NCBI GenBank assembly: GCA_015039315.1
Contig: WIDE01000001.1
Span: 1,015,282 to 1,079,281 of the forward strand
Direction: 5' to 3'
DNA length: 64,000 nt
Source of the DNA: Clavulina sp. PMI_390
Taxonomy: Eukaryota; Basidiomycota; Agaricomycetes; Cantharellales; Hydnaceae
The notes under the pieces were generated by a model, which was given only the letters and a program-made list of their open reading frames with translations, did no database searches and had not been told where the DNA came from. A program made the translations under genes and the position numbers. This document shows, piece after piece, positions 13,230-25,995 of the stretch; within the stretch, counting starts at the first letter, position 1, and each line of letters begins with the position of its first letter.

Positions 13230-14512
13230 TCAGGCCCGGTTCAGATCAAGCTCTCGTAATTTGCTCTCGAGCCCTTTTCCCTCCGCTTCCGCACGTTCGA
13301 CTACCTTGGCTAATGCATCTTCACGATCACTAAGCCTTTTGTCTAACCCTAGCACAAGGAGCTTCACTTGCTCGAGCTGCTGCCGCAGCATTTCGTTCGT
13401 ACGCTCTAGCTCAAGCTCCCGCTCCGTTGGGGCACCGTCATCTAATTGCGATACGTCCAAGACATCGTCGACTTCGTCAAACGAGTCCTCTCCCGAATTA
13501 TCTTCTCCAGGCGATGCTCGGGAGCGATCAGGCGCAGTCACGAAGCTCGAGTTAGGATTATTTGATGGTGAGCCTTCTCGCTCTCGGATTGGAGTTGGGG
13601 GATGTAAAGCCGCTTTGGACGTCGATGGTCCTCCTCCCATGACGGAACGAGAAAGGATGGAGCTCTGTGAGCCCGTCCGCTTATGCGTTGGACGCTGCCC
13701 GCTGACGGGAGGAGCCCGAGTCGATGCGGAAAGTGAGACAGTAGAGGCGGCAAATGCGGGGTTCCCGGGCATGGCCGCACGCTCGCCTATGGGCTGCGCA
13801 GAAGCGGATTGGAGACTAGGGCTTTCCGGGGGAGGTATGTTCAAGAACGTCTAGGGAAGCATGCGTCTATGATACGCCAAAATCAAGATAACCAAGATAG
13901 GACTTACCTGCCAATTCTCTCCAGCAAGTCTGTATGTGTGGAGGTGGGTGTCAAATAAGGAAGCGACGAGACTAGAAGAAATCTGCTAACTTTCTGAGCT
14001 CGCTTTCGAGCAGACGCTGACGGTTCTCTGCTCGCTCAAGCTTCACCATCATTTTCTCATTTTCATGTTGTGTAGCCTATATGAAAGAAGAAGGGTTTGA
14101 GGAGGGACCCTTAAGAGAGACAGAATAGTACGCCGCTCACCTGGAGAAGCAGCTCAAGTTGACGCCTGTCATTCTCCATTTCTTGCTTCTTTGCAATGGG
14201 AAGACATTGGGCAAGCTGATTTTGCAACGTGATGATTTGATTTTTCAACTATTTGTCGCAGGAGGAAAGAGGCTTTAGAACTATTATGGTCGGGTGGATC
14301 CCAACATTGAGCCAGCATACTTTGTCATTTGCTCTTTCTTTCTCAAAAATCTCGGAACGCAGTTTGCCTTCCAGAGCCCCGATGTCGTTTGAGGCAGCAA
14401 TTTTCTCTTCATGTAAAGCTACCAGACTGTCGGTAGTGCCTGCTTTGGACAGCACGTTGCCACCAGGCATAGAGGCTCGCGTAGTGCGCAGGGTTTGGGA
14501 TCGTCGCATCAT
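13230..14512 (-). CDS. Coiled-coil protein of unknown function
   Basis: Not recognised. It starts MMRRSQTLRTTRASMPGG and continues with helices made for coiled coils (ALHEEKIAASNDIGALEGKL; LKNQIITLQNQLAQ; HENEKMMVKLERAENRQRLL). Several short introns (about 13857-13910, 13930-13985, 14075-14140, 14250-14320) separate the exons. The last exon is a long disordered Ser/Pro part and then a second coiled coil (ELERTNEMLRQQLEQVKLLV) ending ELDLNRA. A scaffold or cytoskeletal role is possible but unsupported. It shares a 176-bp divergent promoter with the GT49 gene. Exon borders in the middle are approximate. Confidence 0.65.
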
Positions 14513-14688
14513 AGCTCAGAATTAGAAGAAGAAGGATAGTGAAAGAGGGCCTCGATTTCCTGATGGTGATGCCTATAAGCCTGCGAGAAAACAAGATGTG
14601 ACTGCGAAATGGTGCAGAGATGTTTGCCCACGTTGATGCCTGGTGGTGGCGACGCGCTTTCGACGACAACAAATAAACATCGAAAGAG

Positions 14689-16346
14689 ATGGTCCGCTCT
14701 GTATCGAACGCGATTGCCCTTCTGGTCTCCTGCTATTGCATCGCGGCGCTTCTCTACACGACAGGTCTTGTCCTCTCTCAGATCTCTCCACCGTTTATGT
14801 CCCCGAATCTCCCGGTGCTGCGTTCTGGAAGCGCTCCGACGAGGCCTCGATACGGTGCCGATCTGCTCGAAAATTTGAATTCGACGTCCCCCCAATTCAT
14901 TAGCAAAGCATTCACAAATTCGATGAAACCCTCGCGAATCATCCCCTACTACTACAAGTCATCAGGTGCCTTCGATTGCGAAGACATTACTGTCACCACC
15001 CTCGTAACCGGCAATCGCTTTCAGGTCTTCTCACGGCTCGTATCAACCTATCAAGGTGACTTTCTCTATTTCTTTGTCTCTTTCTCTTCTCCTTATGAAT
15101 TCTTATAGGGCCCATCTCGGCGACTGTTCACATCGCTTCTACGCCTATCGAGCATCGTGACATTCTTCTCAACGCGCTACATGAGCTCTACACCTCGAAT
15201 CCTCATATGAGCACCTATGTCGACATTCATCTTGTTCTTGACCCCTTCGAGCGGCAATTCAATCTTTGGAGAAACATAGCGCGTTTCTACGCTGAGACAG
15301 ACTACGTTATGATGCTGGATGTTGACTTTGCCCTATGCACCGACTTTCGAGCTAGGATACTTCAGAGCGAGGAGGTCATGGGTAGACTACGCGAGGGACT
15401 TATGGCGCTCGTCGTCCCAGCGTTTGAATTTGTGAGGCAGAAGGATGGGCTAAACGCCAGCTCGTTTCCCACAGACAAGAAGGTGCGCGGGATTCTAGCT
15501 TTACCCTTCATATCGTTTTATCTCACTCTCCGTGAAGGAACTCTTGGGTTTGGTGAAGGAAGGGAAGATCGATATGTTTCACAAGTCTTGGAAGCCTGGC
15601 CATGGTAGCACCGATTTTGAACGATACTATGCGTCTTCACCAGGCCAAGTTTATCGAGTCAGCACGTATCAGTACTCCTACGAGCCTTACGTGATTTTCA
15701 AACGGGAAGGCACGCCCTGGTACATCGACCGGCATGAACCAGTCTGCTGTGCTCCTAACCAACTTCTGTTAGGTGCGACGAACGCTTCATCGGTTACGGC
15801 GCTAACAAAGCAGCTTGCTTGTTCGAACTCTACATTTCTGGTGTCTCGTTTTATGTCCTTTCCGACGATTTTCTCATTCATCAAAGGTTCGTCGACAATA
15901 GCGACTTACACAAGCTGATCACGCACTGACTCTCCGTTCTCAGTCATACTTACGCCGAGCAAGTGCGAAAGCAAGAGGTAATTAGACGGTCCATCCATAC
16001 AGCCGGCCTTGAGCTCTGTCGATCTAATCTGGCTTCACTCGTGACAGCGCAAGTATAATGCGAAAGTCTACGCTACCTTTCGGGAGGAGATTTGCCTGAA
16101 GTATCTCACGCGTTACTTCCTCGATGGATCCCTCGACACGAAGCGCGGACATAATGTACAGGAGGAGTGCCATAAGATTCCAGGGGTGACGAAGCTGGCT
16201 TCACAGGTGAGAGGAGCTCGAGACTTGCTTAGGCTCATGCCTCTGGTGCTAATTAGGTTTTCCCACATAGTTACTCACCAGGCTTGACAAGTGGAAGCAA
16301 ACGGCAGGATGAAAGCGATCCCTATATGATTTTCGAGCTTCTGTAG
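14689..16346 (+). CDS. LARGE-like glycosyltransferase (GT49 type), type II membrane protein
   Basis: Likely Golgi glycosyltransferase. The N-terminus MVRSVSNAIALLVSCYCIAA is a single signal anchor. Downstream are ATVHIASTPIEHRDILL, the candidate DxD metal motif in YVMMLDVDFALCTDF, EPYVIFKREGTPW, then CDERFIGYGANKAACLFEL, which matches the YDERFxGYGxNK block of the LARGE/B4GAT1 family, and DDFLIHQ. An intron at 15720-15772 joins TPW to CDERF in frame; without it the block appears frame-shifted. Other introns lie near 15055-15108, 15483-15537, 15890-15945, 15978-16048 and 16206-16258. The stop is at 16344-16346. In animals this family builds matriglycan on dystroglycan, which fungi lack, so the acceptor here is unknown. 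Confidence 0.82.
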
Positions 16347-16583
16347 TCAACACTATTCTCTGAGAGTTTCTGGTAGCATTTAGCTGGAGGAATGGTCGGA
16401 CCGAGATAGCGCATCTTGGAGCCTGATGCAAATCCCTAACTATGCCGCTATAGGGATCGTATATAAAACATATGTGAGATTGTGTGCCTAGTGTTGCTAT
16501 TCAGGTTTTGGACAAAACAGCGGGGTGGTTGGCATGTAGATGGGGGACAACTCTGTGACGGCCACACGTCACCCGTGACCAGC

Positions 16584-19415
16584 ATGAGTCGCGAACCTCT
16601 CTCCATCGAGCTCCTGCTCCAACGGCAAAAGGAGGAGCGTGAAGCAAACTCTAAAGTAGGCCCCATACACCATTTGCGCCATGGATGCATACTAACCCCT
16701 CATATGTAGCCTAAATTCCTGTCAAAAGAGGAGCGTGCAAAGCTTGCCATCGAGAAGCGCTCTCAAGAGATTAGGGAGCAACGTGAAAAGGAAGAACGAC
16801 AACGCCAGGAACGTCAAGCTCTCGAATCTCAGGCTGCTGAAATCCGTCGCCAGGAGGACGGAGGTTATTCACGCGACTCTCGACGAGGCACGTTTATCCT
16901 CTACTTCCTACTTCCGCTTTACTGACTAAGGAATGGTTGGTTTATTATGCTAGATGATGATAGAAGATCAGGCAGGAGAGATAGCAGGCGGTACGATGAT
17001 CGCCCTCCTCCTCCACCTCCTTCCGCCCCTCCTGCTGCACCAGCGGCTCAGCGACCTGCCTTCCAGAACGGCATCCCTACAGGGCCTCGAGCTGAAAGGA
17101 ATAAAGCACCTTCCTCGGTAACTGCGCCTGCCTCCTCTTCAAGCGCTCCTCCACCACCGCCATCTTCCTCAATGCCTCCACCCCCGCCTCCAAGCGACGC
17201 ACCCCCACCACCTCCACCACCCTCTGAGATAACTGAGCAAGCTTCAAGCTCATATGTCCCACCAATGACAAATGACGAACTCTCTGCGCTTCGTTCCCGG
17301 TATCTAGGCGTCGACAAAAAGAAACGAAAGATCCGCAAGATGAGCGACAAGAAGTTTGTATTTGACTGGGACGACCAAGACGACACTTTCAACGACACTT
17401 CGTCGGTTGCGAGTGCATTGGCCGCGACACCTGAGTTGAAAGGGCGAAATGCTGGTGCTGTCATGTTTGGGAGAGGACATCTGGCGGGTATGGATGATGG
17501 CGGAGTGAGGGAGGCAAATACTGCGAACCGGCATGCGGATGCTCTGGAACGACGTCGGGCTACCAAGGGAGGTAGCGATGAGAGGCATTGGACCGAGAAG
17601 TCCTTGAACGAAATGAAGGACAGAGATTGGCGAATCTTCCGTGAAGACTTCAGCATTGCTACTAGAGGTTCGTAGTCCAAATGAATTTATGGGCCAGGAA
17701 CTAACAATGTCGTTTTCGTTAGGTGGTCAAATCCCCTTACCTCTTCGCTCATGGGAGGAGTCTTCCTTACCGCCAACAGTTCTCGAGGTGATCGAGAAAG
17801 TTGGTTACAAGGAACCTTCCCCGATTCAGCGACAAGCCATACCCATTGGCCTGCAATACCGCGACCTTGTTGGTATTGCTGAAACTGGTATGTCCTATCG
17901 TCCTAGACAGCTCACCCTCATCTCAAATTTACCACTCTTAGGTTCCGGAAAGACCGCTGCATTCGTCATCCCTATGCTCGTCTACATTAGCAAGCTTCCC
18001 ATGCTCTCGGACGATAACCGGCACCTTGGTCCCTACGCCCTCATCCTTGCGCCGACACGTGAGTTGGCACAGCAAATTGAAACGGAAACGCGGAAATTTG
18101 CGACGCCTCTGGGCTTCAAGTGTGTCTCCATCGTTGGTGGTGTACGTTATTCATTGTCGCCCATGATAGTACCCGTAACTAACGAAGATTTTAGCGCTCT
18201 GTTGAAGAGCAACAATTCAACCTTCGCGAGGGAGCAGAAATTATTATCGCTACTCCTGGTCGTCTTAAAGATGTTATCGATCGACACGTTGTCGTCCTTG
18301 CACAATGTCGCTATATTGTCATGGACGAAGCCGACAGAATGGTCAACCTTGGTTTTGAGGTTGACCTCAACTTCATTCTGGACTCCCTTCCAAATGATGG
18401 GCTAGGTCAAGAAATGGATATTGACGATGCGAACGCAATGGTTGCCCAAAGTCAATCCAATGACGACAAAGCGGGCAAGACACGTGTGACGACGCTGTTC
18501 TCAGCGACGATGCCGCCTGCTGTGGAGCGCCTTGGGAGAAAGTACCTGAAAAAGCCGGCCACAATCACTATTGGTGAGGCTGGAAGGGCCGTCGATACGG
18601 TGGAGCAACGTGTCGAGTTCATCAACGGCGACGAAAAGAAAAAGTGCGTACATCATCCCTCAACTATCATGACCCTCATATTGATTAGAACTACCATAGA
18701 CAGCGCATGCTGGAAATCCTCAAGACTGGTGGCTTCAGTCCTCCCATGATCGTTTTCGTCAACCAGAAGAAGACCGCAGATATGGTTGCTCGCGATATCT
18801 CGCGAGGTGGCGTTCGTGTTTGACACTCATCCTTTTGTCGCTTGAATCTGACTCTTTCCCCTTTCCTCACAGTGGAGCACGTCAACGTTGCATTCAGGCA
18901 AAAGTCAAGAGCAACGAGAGGCTGCACTCGCGGCGCTTAGAAACGGCGAAGCGGATATTCTTGTCGCGACTGATCTAGCTGGTCGTGGTATTGATGTTCA
19001 GGATGTCACCCTTGTTATCAACTACCAGATGGCAAATACGATTGAGGCATATGTACATCGTATCGGTACGTTTTCCCCCTTGTCTCTTTCTGCGGAACGT
19101 ATTCTGATCTTTGTTGGTTCGTCAAATCTTCTACGGATGATCAGGTCGTACTGGTCGTGCTGGCAGGACAGGTACCGCCATCACATTCCTCACCAACGAT
19201 GATGACGAAGTTATGTACGAACTCAAGAATGGTCCGTCTGCTCCTCCCGTCCGTTGCAAGACCTAACATACTAACTACCAAATTTCTATCAAACCACAGA
19301 GATCGCCAAGAGTCCAGTATCAAAGGTGCCTCCAGAGCTTGCGCGTCACGAGGCTGCGCAGCAGAAGGTAACGCGAGATATGAAGCGTAAGCGGGAAGCC
19401 GAAGATCAGGGATAA
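16584..19415 (+). CDS. PRP28: Pre-mRNA-splicing DEAD-box ATP-dependent RNA helicase PRP28
   Basis: U5 snRNP-associated helicase that swaps U1 for U6 at the 5' splice site. [20 protein letters not shown] at 16584 leads into an Arg/Glu-rich region, a Pro-rich stretch (about 17005-17225) and the Prp28-type segment [20 protein letters not shown]. The helicase core is complete: [11 protein letters not shown] (Q motif), [52 protein letters not shown], and an HRIGRTGRAG motif split by an intron near 19064-19145. The insert [14 protein letters not shown] between DEAD and SAT is typical of Prp28/DDX23. About nine introns are present. No defect is visible. Confidence 0.93.
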
Positions 19416-19889
19416 AGAGAGTGACCAGGATGGGATTTTCTCATTTTCTCATTTCTCTTGGAAGCTGCCACATGTATATGTAGTATACTTGCTAGCTAGC
19501 TCATTACCAGGCTTCAGAGTCTAGCTGTCCGTCAATCTCGCACGTTTACTGAGCTATGCCAAATCAATGACAGGCAGTCAACGAAATATAGGCATTGTGG
19601 GGGATATAGCAGGTAGCAATAAGTACTTTTGTGATACAAGGAAGCCAAACAGCTTGGCCTCGCATTAGAAGCAAACCAACAAAGAGACCCAATGAAGACG
19701 AATCAAACAAAGTTCCACAGTAACAACATGTAGAAAGAGTACGAGAGCAGATTCTCGTCGAAAGCACAAGGGAGTGTAAGAAAGCAGTGAGGTACAGACA
19801 CGGAGGATGATCATTCGAGTGAGGGGGTCGTTGACAAGGCCATCAGTGAGGGGTATAGCAGCTCGAAGGGTTCACTGCCATGTTAGAGC
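19416..19889. other. Intergenic region between PRP28 and the membrane-protein gene
   Basis: About 470 bp between two converging genes. It holds the 3' untranslated regions of both; short ORFs here look like chance. Nothing else was seen. Confidence 0.5.
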
Positions 19890-22800
19890 TCATACGTAGC
19901 CGTATGAACCTCCACCCTTCGCGAAGGGATCGTCGTGCAGATCTAAAATATCAAAATAGTTAGCATAACTGTTCAAAGCATTTACAACGTGCTACCCAGA
20001 GTACTCACTGATGGGGGATGTCTGATTAAGCAATGGAAAGGCAGTTCTGTCAATGTCTTGAGACCAGCGCAAAAGGCAAGATTGTATACGCACATAGTTC
20101 ATCAGCATAGGGTGGATATCCTTGCGTGGGGGTCTCTGAGGAGCACCCGCGTGCCGGACAGCGCCCGCTGCCGCCCTTCCCCTTGGCGCTTGTTCATTGC
20201 CACCAGCAGCGGCAGGACCACCAACCACAAAGGTAGAAGGTTTGCTGACCTGCTTTTGGAACTCGAACGGCGCCACCACCTCGCGATCAGATTGCGGAGG
20301 GCCTCGACGGGCGTCAATGGGTGAGGGGCTGGTGCTGCTCCCGCCCCCTGGGCTATTCAGCTGCTCCGTGTAGCCCTCGGGGATCGTTACCATCTCCCAT
20401 ACTTGGGGCTTGGCCTTGGAACTCTTGCTCCTCCCCAAAGGGAACGAGCTTTTCAGATCTGGGTCCTCCAGTTCCACAAACGACGTAGTATGCGTCGTCT
20501 TCACATGGATCTCGCTGATGAGACCCACATCGCTCTTTGTCCCATAGCCCCGTGAATCAGTGTCTCCACCGCGACCGCCCATGGGAGCACCACCCCGCGT
20601 CAAGTAGGCCGTTGAGCCATAGGGCGAATTACCAGCGAGTGCCGTACCAGTGTGGGGGGTAGGTGGGACCCCACTTGGGACGTCCGCAGTGTTCGACCTT
20701 GACCGTGAGCGCATTCGCGGTTTGTAACCAGCTTCACGCTCGATAGATCGGGGGAAGAAGATCTAGTGAGGAATTGTTCGGCATATCAGTATCTAGGGAA
20801 TGGCCGAAGAGAGAGTGCGCGCGGGAGAGAGACTAACGAGCAAGGTTAACATTGATGAAGCAACCAAGCCAATGCCAATCAGGGATGCCAAGAAATCTAG
20901 ATAAATGGTAAAATTCAGTAGGATGCACGTTTGTAGCTCATCCGGTATTAGAATACCGCGGGCGTATTGTGGAGTTAGCCGTACCTGTCCAGAGACTAAG
21001 ATTACATTCAGCCACGTTAGTTAGGACGTTGGTGACTCGGTGCTATGGGGAAACCGGAACTTACTAGTTTTCATTGATGTGCTGATGAGGGGTCACCCCA
21101 TCCACAGCAAGGATGAATACTGGGATCACGAAGAGGAACCGGAATACAAGACGTTTGACCTACAAACGAAGAAAATTAGCGCCAATTCTCCTCATCGTCC
21201 AACACTCCCGACCAAGAATAGCGGGGTGTCAATTCAGTGTGTGTGAAGACGACTTACATTGAGATCATGGAATGTCGATAGGCGGACGACAACCTCGGGC
21301 TCTCCGCCCGCGGATTTCTAGAGACATCGTACGAGGTAGTATTGACGGGACCGAGGCCAGGTGCGGAGACGAAGGCCGCAAACGCCGAATGGAGGAGGAT
21401 GACAAACAGGGGGGAAGTTAACGTCAATGATAGCTCGATAGATACTATTCTCAGAGAAGAGGGAGAGGGTGAAGCAAGATGCAGGCGTGAGAAGGGGCAA
21501 CGCGCCCAGGCAGTTCAACAAGTGCACCATGTGGTACCGCGCCATAATAGAGCGAGTCATCCCACATTTGTGGAGCATGGAGCCAGGAACCAACTCTCAA
21601 ACGCCGCGGCAAAAAATGAAACCAGCAGAATCAGGTCAAAGGAAAAGGATTACGCACCACCTGGTTGACGAGTCTTGGGATTGCTTGGCTGCATTAGGAC
21701 CGGGTAACATGTGCAATCGGAAGCAGAGCGGAGGCATTAGTTCAATTTCACCCAATATGATGACGAGAAAGAAAGAAATCAGATGGAAAAAGGTTGTTAG
21801 AGTTTTTCCGAATTTGCACTCGCGTAGATCCAGAGTGGGTCGGCACTCGACAACCAAAAGAGAAATTACGAGTTGCCTCTGATGATGTTGGAGCCAATCG
21901 CCAACTCGGCAGATTTGCAGCGTGAAAGATGGGTGGGATAGAGAGAGAACAAAAAAAAATGAATGGACAGACACTCACGCAACGCGCAACGAGAGGATAG
22001 TGATCAACAGGCTCCCCGAACCTCCAACAAGGAAAGTCCAGGCCTCACACTAAATTATTCCAGGCCAGGAATGCCCGAATGCCAGTCAGGTTTTGAATCC
22101 AGAAGGGATCGACATTTCCCAAGGCAGGCCCGGGCCCCGGAGAAGGGGTAGCGAGGCATGAAACGTATGGTAATGATCGGAGGAGACGGATACCGACGGA
22201 TAATGGAAGGAAAAAATGGAAGAGGTTCAGAAATTGCTTCTTCAGATAAGAGGTGATGGTTCGAGCTTTGCCCAAGGGAGTGGACTTACCACAGTGGGAT
22301 CAGCTCGTTTGAGCCATGTCACCACGGGCAGGCCGACGACACTGATTATCGAGCCCGCTGCCCATATTTTGAAATAGACAGATTGGAACCAGTGGGAACG
22401 GCTCGTCCCTACTGAAGTAAGGAAGAGCCAGAAACACAGCTCTGTGCAGATGTCGGCGAAAGCACCGAAGATTAGCCCATGACCCCGAGCCGTCAGCCAT
22501 GGCAACGAGCTGGGCACATACCTTCCAAATGCGAGACACTGGAAAAGTTGTCAGAGAAGAGATGACAATATGCGATCGGACGACGGCGAGGCACGAATTA
22601 TACGCGCATCGAAGACGTGCAGAAGAGATTAGGCGAAGTCGGGCGTCGGCGCCGCCAGCGGGAAGCGAAGGTTATCAGCACGGGTATTAATGAAGAGCTT
22701 CGAAATGGCGGGGGCATATCGCGCGGGGTCAGAGGGGAGGGAAAAAGGTTTTGAACGTACATTTCAAGGCTCCATGCAACAGAGAATATCATCTCTAGCG

Positions 22801-23592
22801 GAAGAATGAGAGAAAGGTCTTGGGGAGTCCATAGCTGGTATGGAGTTGGAATAACTGCATTATGGAAGGAATGATGGAAGAATGGATCAAGCAGTTAGTA
22901 TGGATTTCATCTCGTATCCGTTGAGAACAGCGACTAGGGCCGCTTTGGACTTTATGGGACGGCGAAGCGAGTGGAGAGCAAATCCCGTCTTCAACGGGGG
23001 AAGAACTTCGGTGTTGTCCCCAAACTCCATTAGGGTGGAGTCTTCTCGCCCATTGGCCGTGTTTCCTTCACGACAATGGAGAGGGGGCGAAAAAGGGCAT
23101 AGAGGCATAGAGGGAGGGGACATTGATGGTGTAGATGAGCATGAGGACTTACTGCCAAAGAAAACGACTGCGGAATATCCTTCTCGATACTTTATAACAG
23201 CCATTCCAATGGAATACGATACTATTAGTGGTACCGATATGAGGTATGCGAATGTCATGATGCGTTTGAAGGCTCCTTGGCCTCCTTCTTGGCCCCATCT
23301 GCCATGAAAGTGGACGTAAGCCCAGAGTCGAATCTTGGGGTGACAAAAAAGACTCGCCTTAGGGATTTAAAACGATCGAATTTGTACAGGTGGTATATGA
23401 GGAAGGCAAGCAGCTATTGGGGGTGAGACATTGAGACAGTAGGGCGCGTTCAGACAATCGACGTGACGCGATGTGGGGCAGAGAGAAATCGTGTAAGAGG
23501 TTGGCAGGTATAGGGAGGGTCTTATAGCAGGCACGCACAGAAGTTGAAAGACAGGACCAGAACACATAGACCGCTGGGGAGAAATGCGTCAT
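19890..23592 (-). CDS. Conserved fungal multi-pass membrane protein of unknown function
   Basis: Assembled from at least ten exons on the minus strand. Hydrophobic segments appear in order: MTFAYLISVPLIVSYSIGMA; SLILPLEMIFSVAWSLE; HLEELCFWLFLTSVG; FKIWAAGSIISVVGLPVVTW; TFLVGGSGSLLITILSLRV; LVFRFLFVIPVFILAVDGV; and LASLIGIGLVASSMLTLL. Then follow IFFPRSIEREAGYKP and a long cytoplasmic Ser/Arg/Gly tail ending HDDPFAKGGGSYGYV, stop at 19890-19892. Two microexons (17 nt at 22522-22538; 28 nt at 21661-21688) are needed to keep frame, giving IVSHLEE and AQAIPRLVNQ before SAGGEPEVVVRL. About seven TM segments suggest a receptor- or sensor-like protein, but I cannot name the family. The 5' end (start proposed at 23592, MTHFSPAVYVFWSCL) is uncertain. 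Confidence 0.7.
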
Positions 23593-25995
23593 TTTGAGGG
23601 GGAATCTAGAGGGCGGCGAGGGAGCGTGGAGATCGTGTAGGATTTGCAATAGAGAGACTGAGTTGACCAAGGAGGCGATTCAAGGAACACAATGACGCCT
23701 CGGGTGTTGTGGAGGAAGTATGTGCTCCTTCGGGGAAGAAGGAGGGAGAGAGAGAGAGAGAGCAAACGAGAGGAGAAGAGCAGAGAAGAGGAAAACGGGG
23801 GTGATGCTACGCGCGCTTAGGGGATAGTATTCGGAAGTACTCTAACACGCTCTCTCGTTAGACAATTGTATAGGCTGCGACTACATGGGAGACATGGGGG
23901 TATATACGCGGGAATAATATATAGGAGGGCCCAAAGTGGAGTGAATGTTTGGCCGTGTTCAACTCCGGACACACTCAGATCCCCATGTCAACTCCCCTGA
24001 CCGACTCAGGCCGGCTGTGTACAAAGCCACGAGACTGTATGCAGTTATGATCGGGCTGAGATTCTGGATGTCTTGCCTACCGCCATTGGGAGAAGTGAAC
24101 CCGCATTTGGCGGAAGCTTTTAAACAAGACGCACACAGCGATTTGAGATACAGGTTCAAGACATGTCCGCCCTCCGCAGCATTTGCATATTCAAGCGCTA
24201 GGGAGGATCTTACCGAGTTTTCACTTGAATCAGCGTAGATCCCTCCTCAGAAGAAGTCAGCTCCCTTCTCTAATTACATAGGGTTCTCATTTGAACATGA
24301 ATCAAGATGTGTCAGGTTAGGAGGATCCTTGGTCACTTCCGAGGACGGGTATCTAATCTTTCGTCGACAACGTAGCAACTGTTGAGGGCTGTGCCATCAG
24401 CCCAACATAAAAAAGCAGACCATGTAAGCCCATAGCGACTGTCAAGTTGTGTGGACTGTAGGGTCTTCGAATGACGAGGAAGAACAGCTGTGGAGTTTAG
24501 TAGTCGCAAATCCAACCCCACAGACGCTAGACTCCTATCAATAGCTCATTAGAAGGGAGATGGAAAGGAGCAGCACAAAGGCCCCAATCAAAATGACCCA
24601 GCTCATGGGGCTAGTGCTCCTGAGGTCGACAACCACTCCTGTGTATGCGAGCTAGATGGACTTTACTATATGAATACCCCCACGGATGGTTAACAAAAAG
24701 AGCCTATCGAGCCTGTCAATAGGTAGGGATGTTACTACTCCTCGAAACAGCTCCATGATTGCAGTACAGCCTCCAATATCCAACATCGTCTGTCGTCGCT
24801 GCCGAGCCTCCTCTAGCCAAAAGGAAAGGCACTGGACGCCGGCTCCACGAGGCATCGCAATCCGTGTTCCTTCCTTCCTTCCTTTCCTATGCACTGGCCA
24901 CACAAAAGCCGGTGCCTCAGCAAATCATACGATCTATCAACATCGAGGGAACAATCACACGATCGATCGTATTCCGCCAAGGCCAGACAATTGTTGCAAC
25001 TCCACAAGCGCCCGCTCTGTCATTTTTTGCACAGTTGTCAGCACGACCAACAATTGAAGAAGTCTCAGCAGCCCTGAAGTTTCTCCGTTTTGCAAACAGC
25101 CTCAGCGTTCAGACACGGGCCCGGCCTCTGAAAGTGGTTCCTGAAATAAAGCAGAGCGCACACACGTTGGGCAAGAAGTGCAATGGCAATTAACATTTTG
25201 CTTCACTAATCTAGTACGGATGATGAATACTATAAGATAGTACAAATGCAATGTAGGAGGGGGACCGGTTGATTGATGCGCGACAGGGACAAAACAAACG
25301 AGAAGAGCGAGAAAGGTAGACCAAAAAATGGAATACTCCAGAATGGGGGGATGGTACCGAGCATTGGCACGCATCGCCACGCCTGGAAAAATTACAATGG
25401 AAAAACAAAGAACAATGAGGGGGTGGGCGAGAATGAACAGAACAAACGAATGTGGTGCGCGACGTGACCCAAGGAGGACGACGCAATGAGATGAATAACA
25501 ACAGCGAGAAATATTAATATGGCATGCAGGGGGTGGAGGGATGCAAAAGACAACGACACGAGAAGAGTGAGAGGGGGGCTGCGGGCACAACCGAGAGTCC
25601 AGTGCTCGTCAAAGATGATGGCGCAAGTCTCCGCCATACGCCGCGCCGCATCCTATCCAGTCATTACAGCGCTCATGACATGACGAGAGCGAAGAATGAA
25701 GGGTGGGGGGTCTGCATCCGAAGAATAAGAGCAGCAGCAGAGCGAGAGAGATGAAAGGCCCTCGAAACTAAGGACGGTTCCGAACCGATCATCGAAGCGG
25801 TTTCATTTTGGCGACAGATAGACAGAAGTGACGGCACGCGTCGAGCTGGCAGGGTGTCTCCGTGTGGCGGCGCATAGCCGGGAGGGAGAAAGGTAGTAGC
25901 GGTTGTGCGGATGACGAGGAGAGAGCGAGAGCGATGGAGATGGAGATGGAAAGAAATGCGACGACGAGAGAAGTGCAAAGGACGGGTTGTGCCCT
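23593..25995. other. Gene-poor region with no supported gene
   Basis: About 2.4 kb. It contains the probable promoter of the membrane-protein gene, a short GA repeat, and purine-rich sequence near 25250-25950 that is probably 3' UTR of the Ser-rich gene. ORFs of 60-145 codons occur on both strands and overlap each other (for example 24759-25193 plus), but none has recognisable motifs or a convincing exon pattern. Confidence 0.5.
23745..23762 (+). repeat. Short (GA)n microsatellite
   Basis: A run of alternating GA/AG dinucleotides within a purine-rich stretch upstream of the membrane-protein gene. It has no visible function beyond promoter composition. Confidence 0.8.

Noticed and set aside
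17048..17680. 210-codon minus-strand ORF with Gly runs
   Set aside because: It is the antisense of the PRP28 Pro-rich N-terminal region.
24759..25193. 144-codon plus-strand ORF in the gene-poor region
   Set aside because: It has no recognisable motif, and ORFs in other frames overlap it on both strands.
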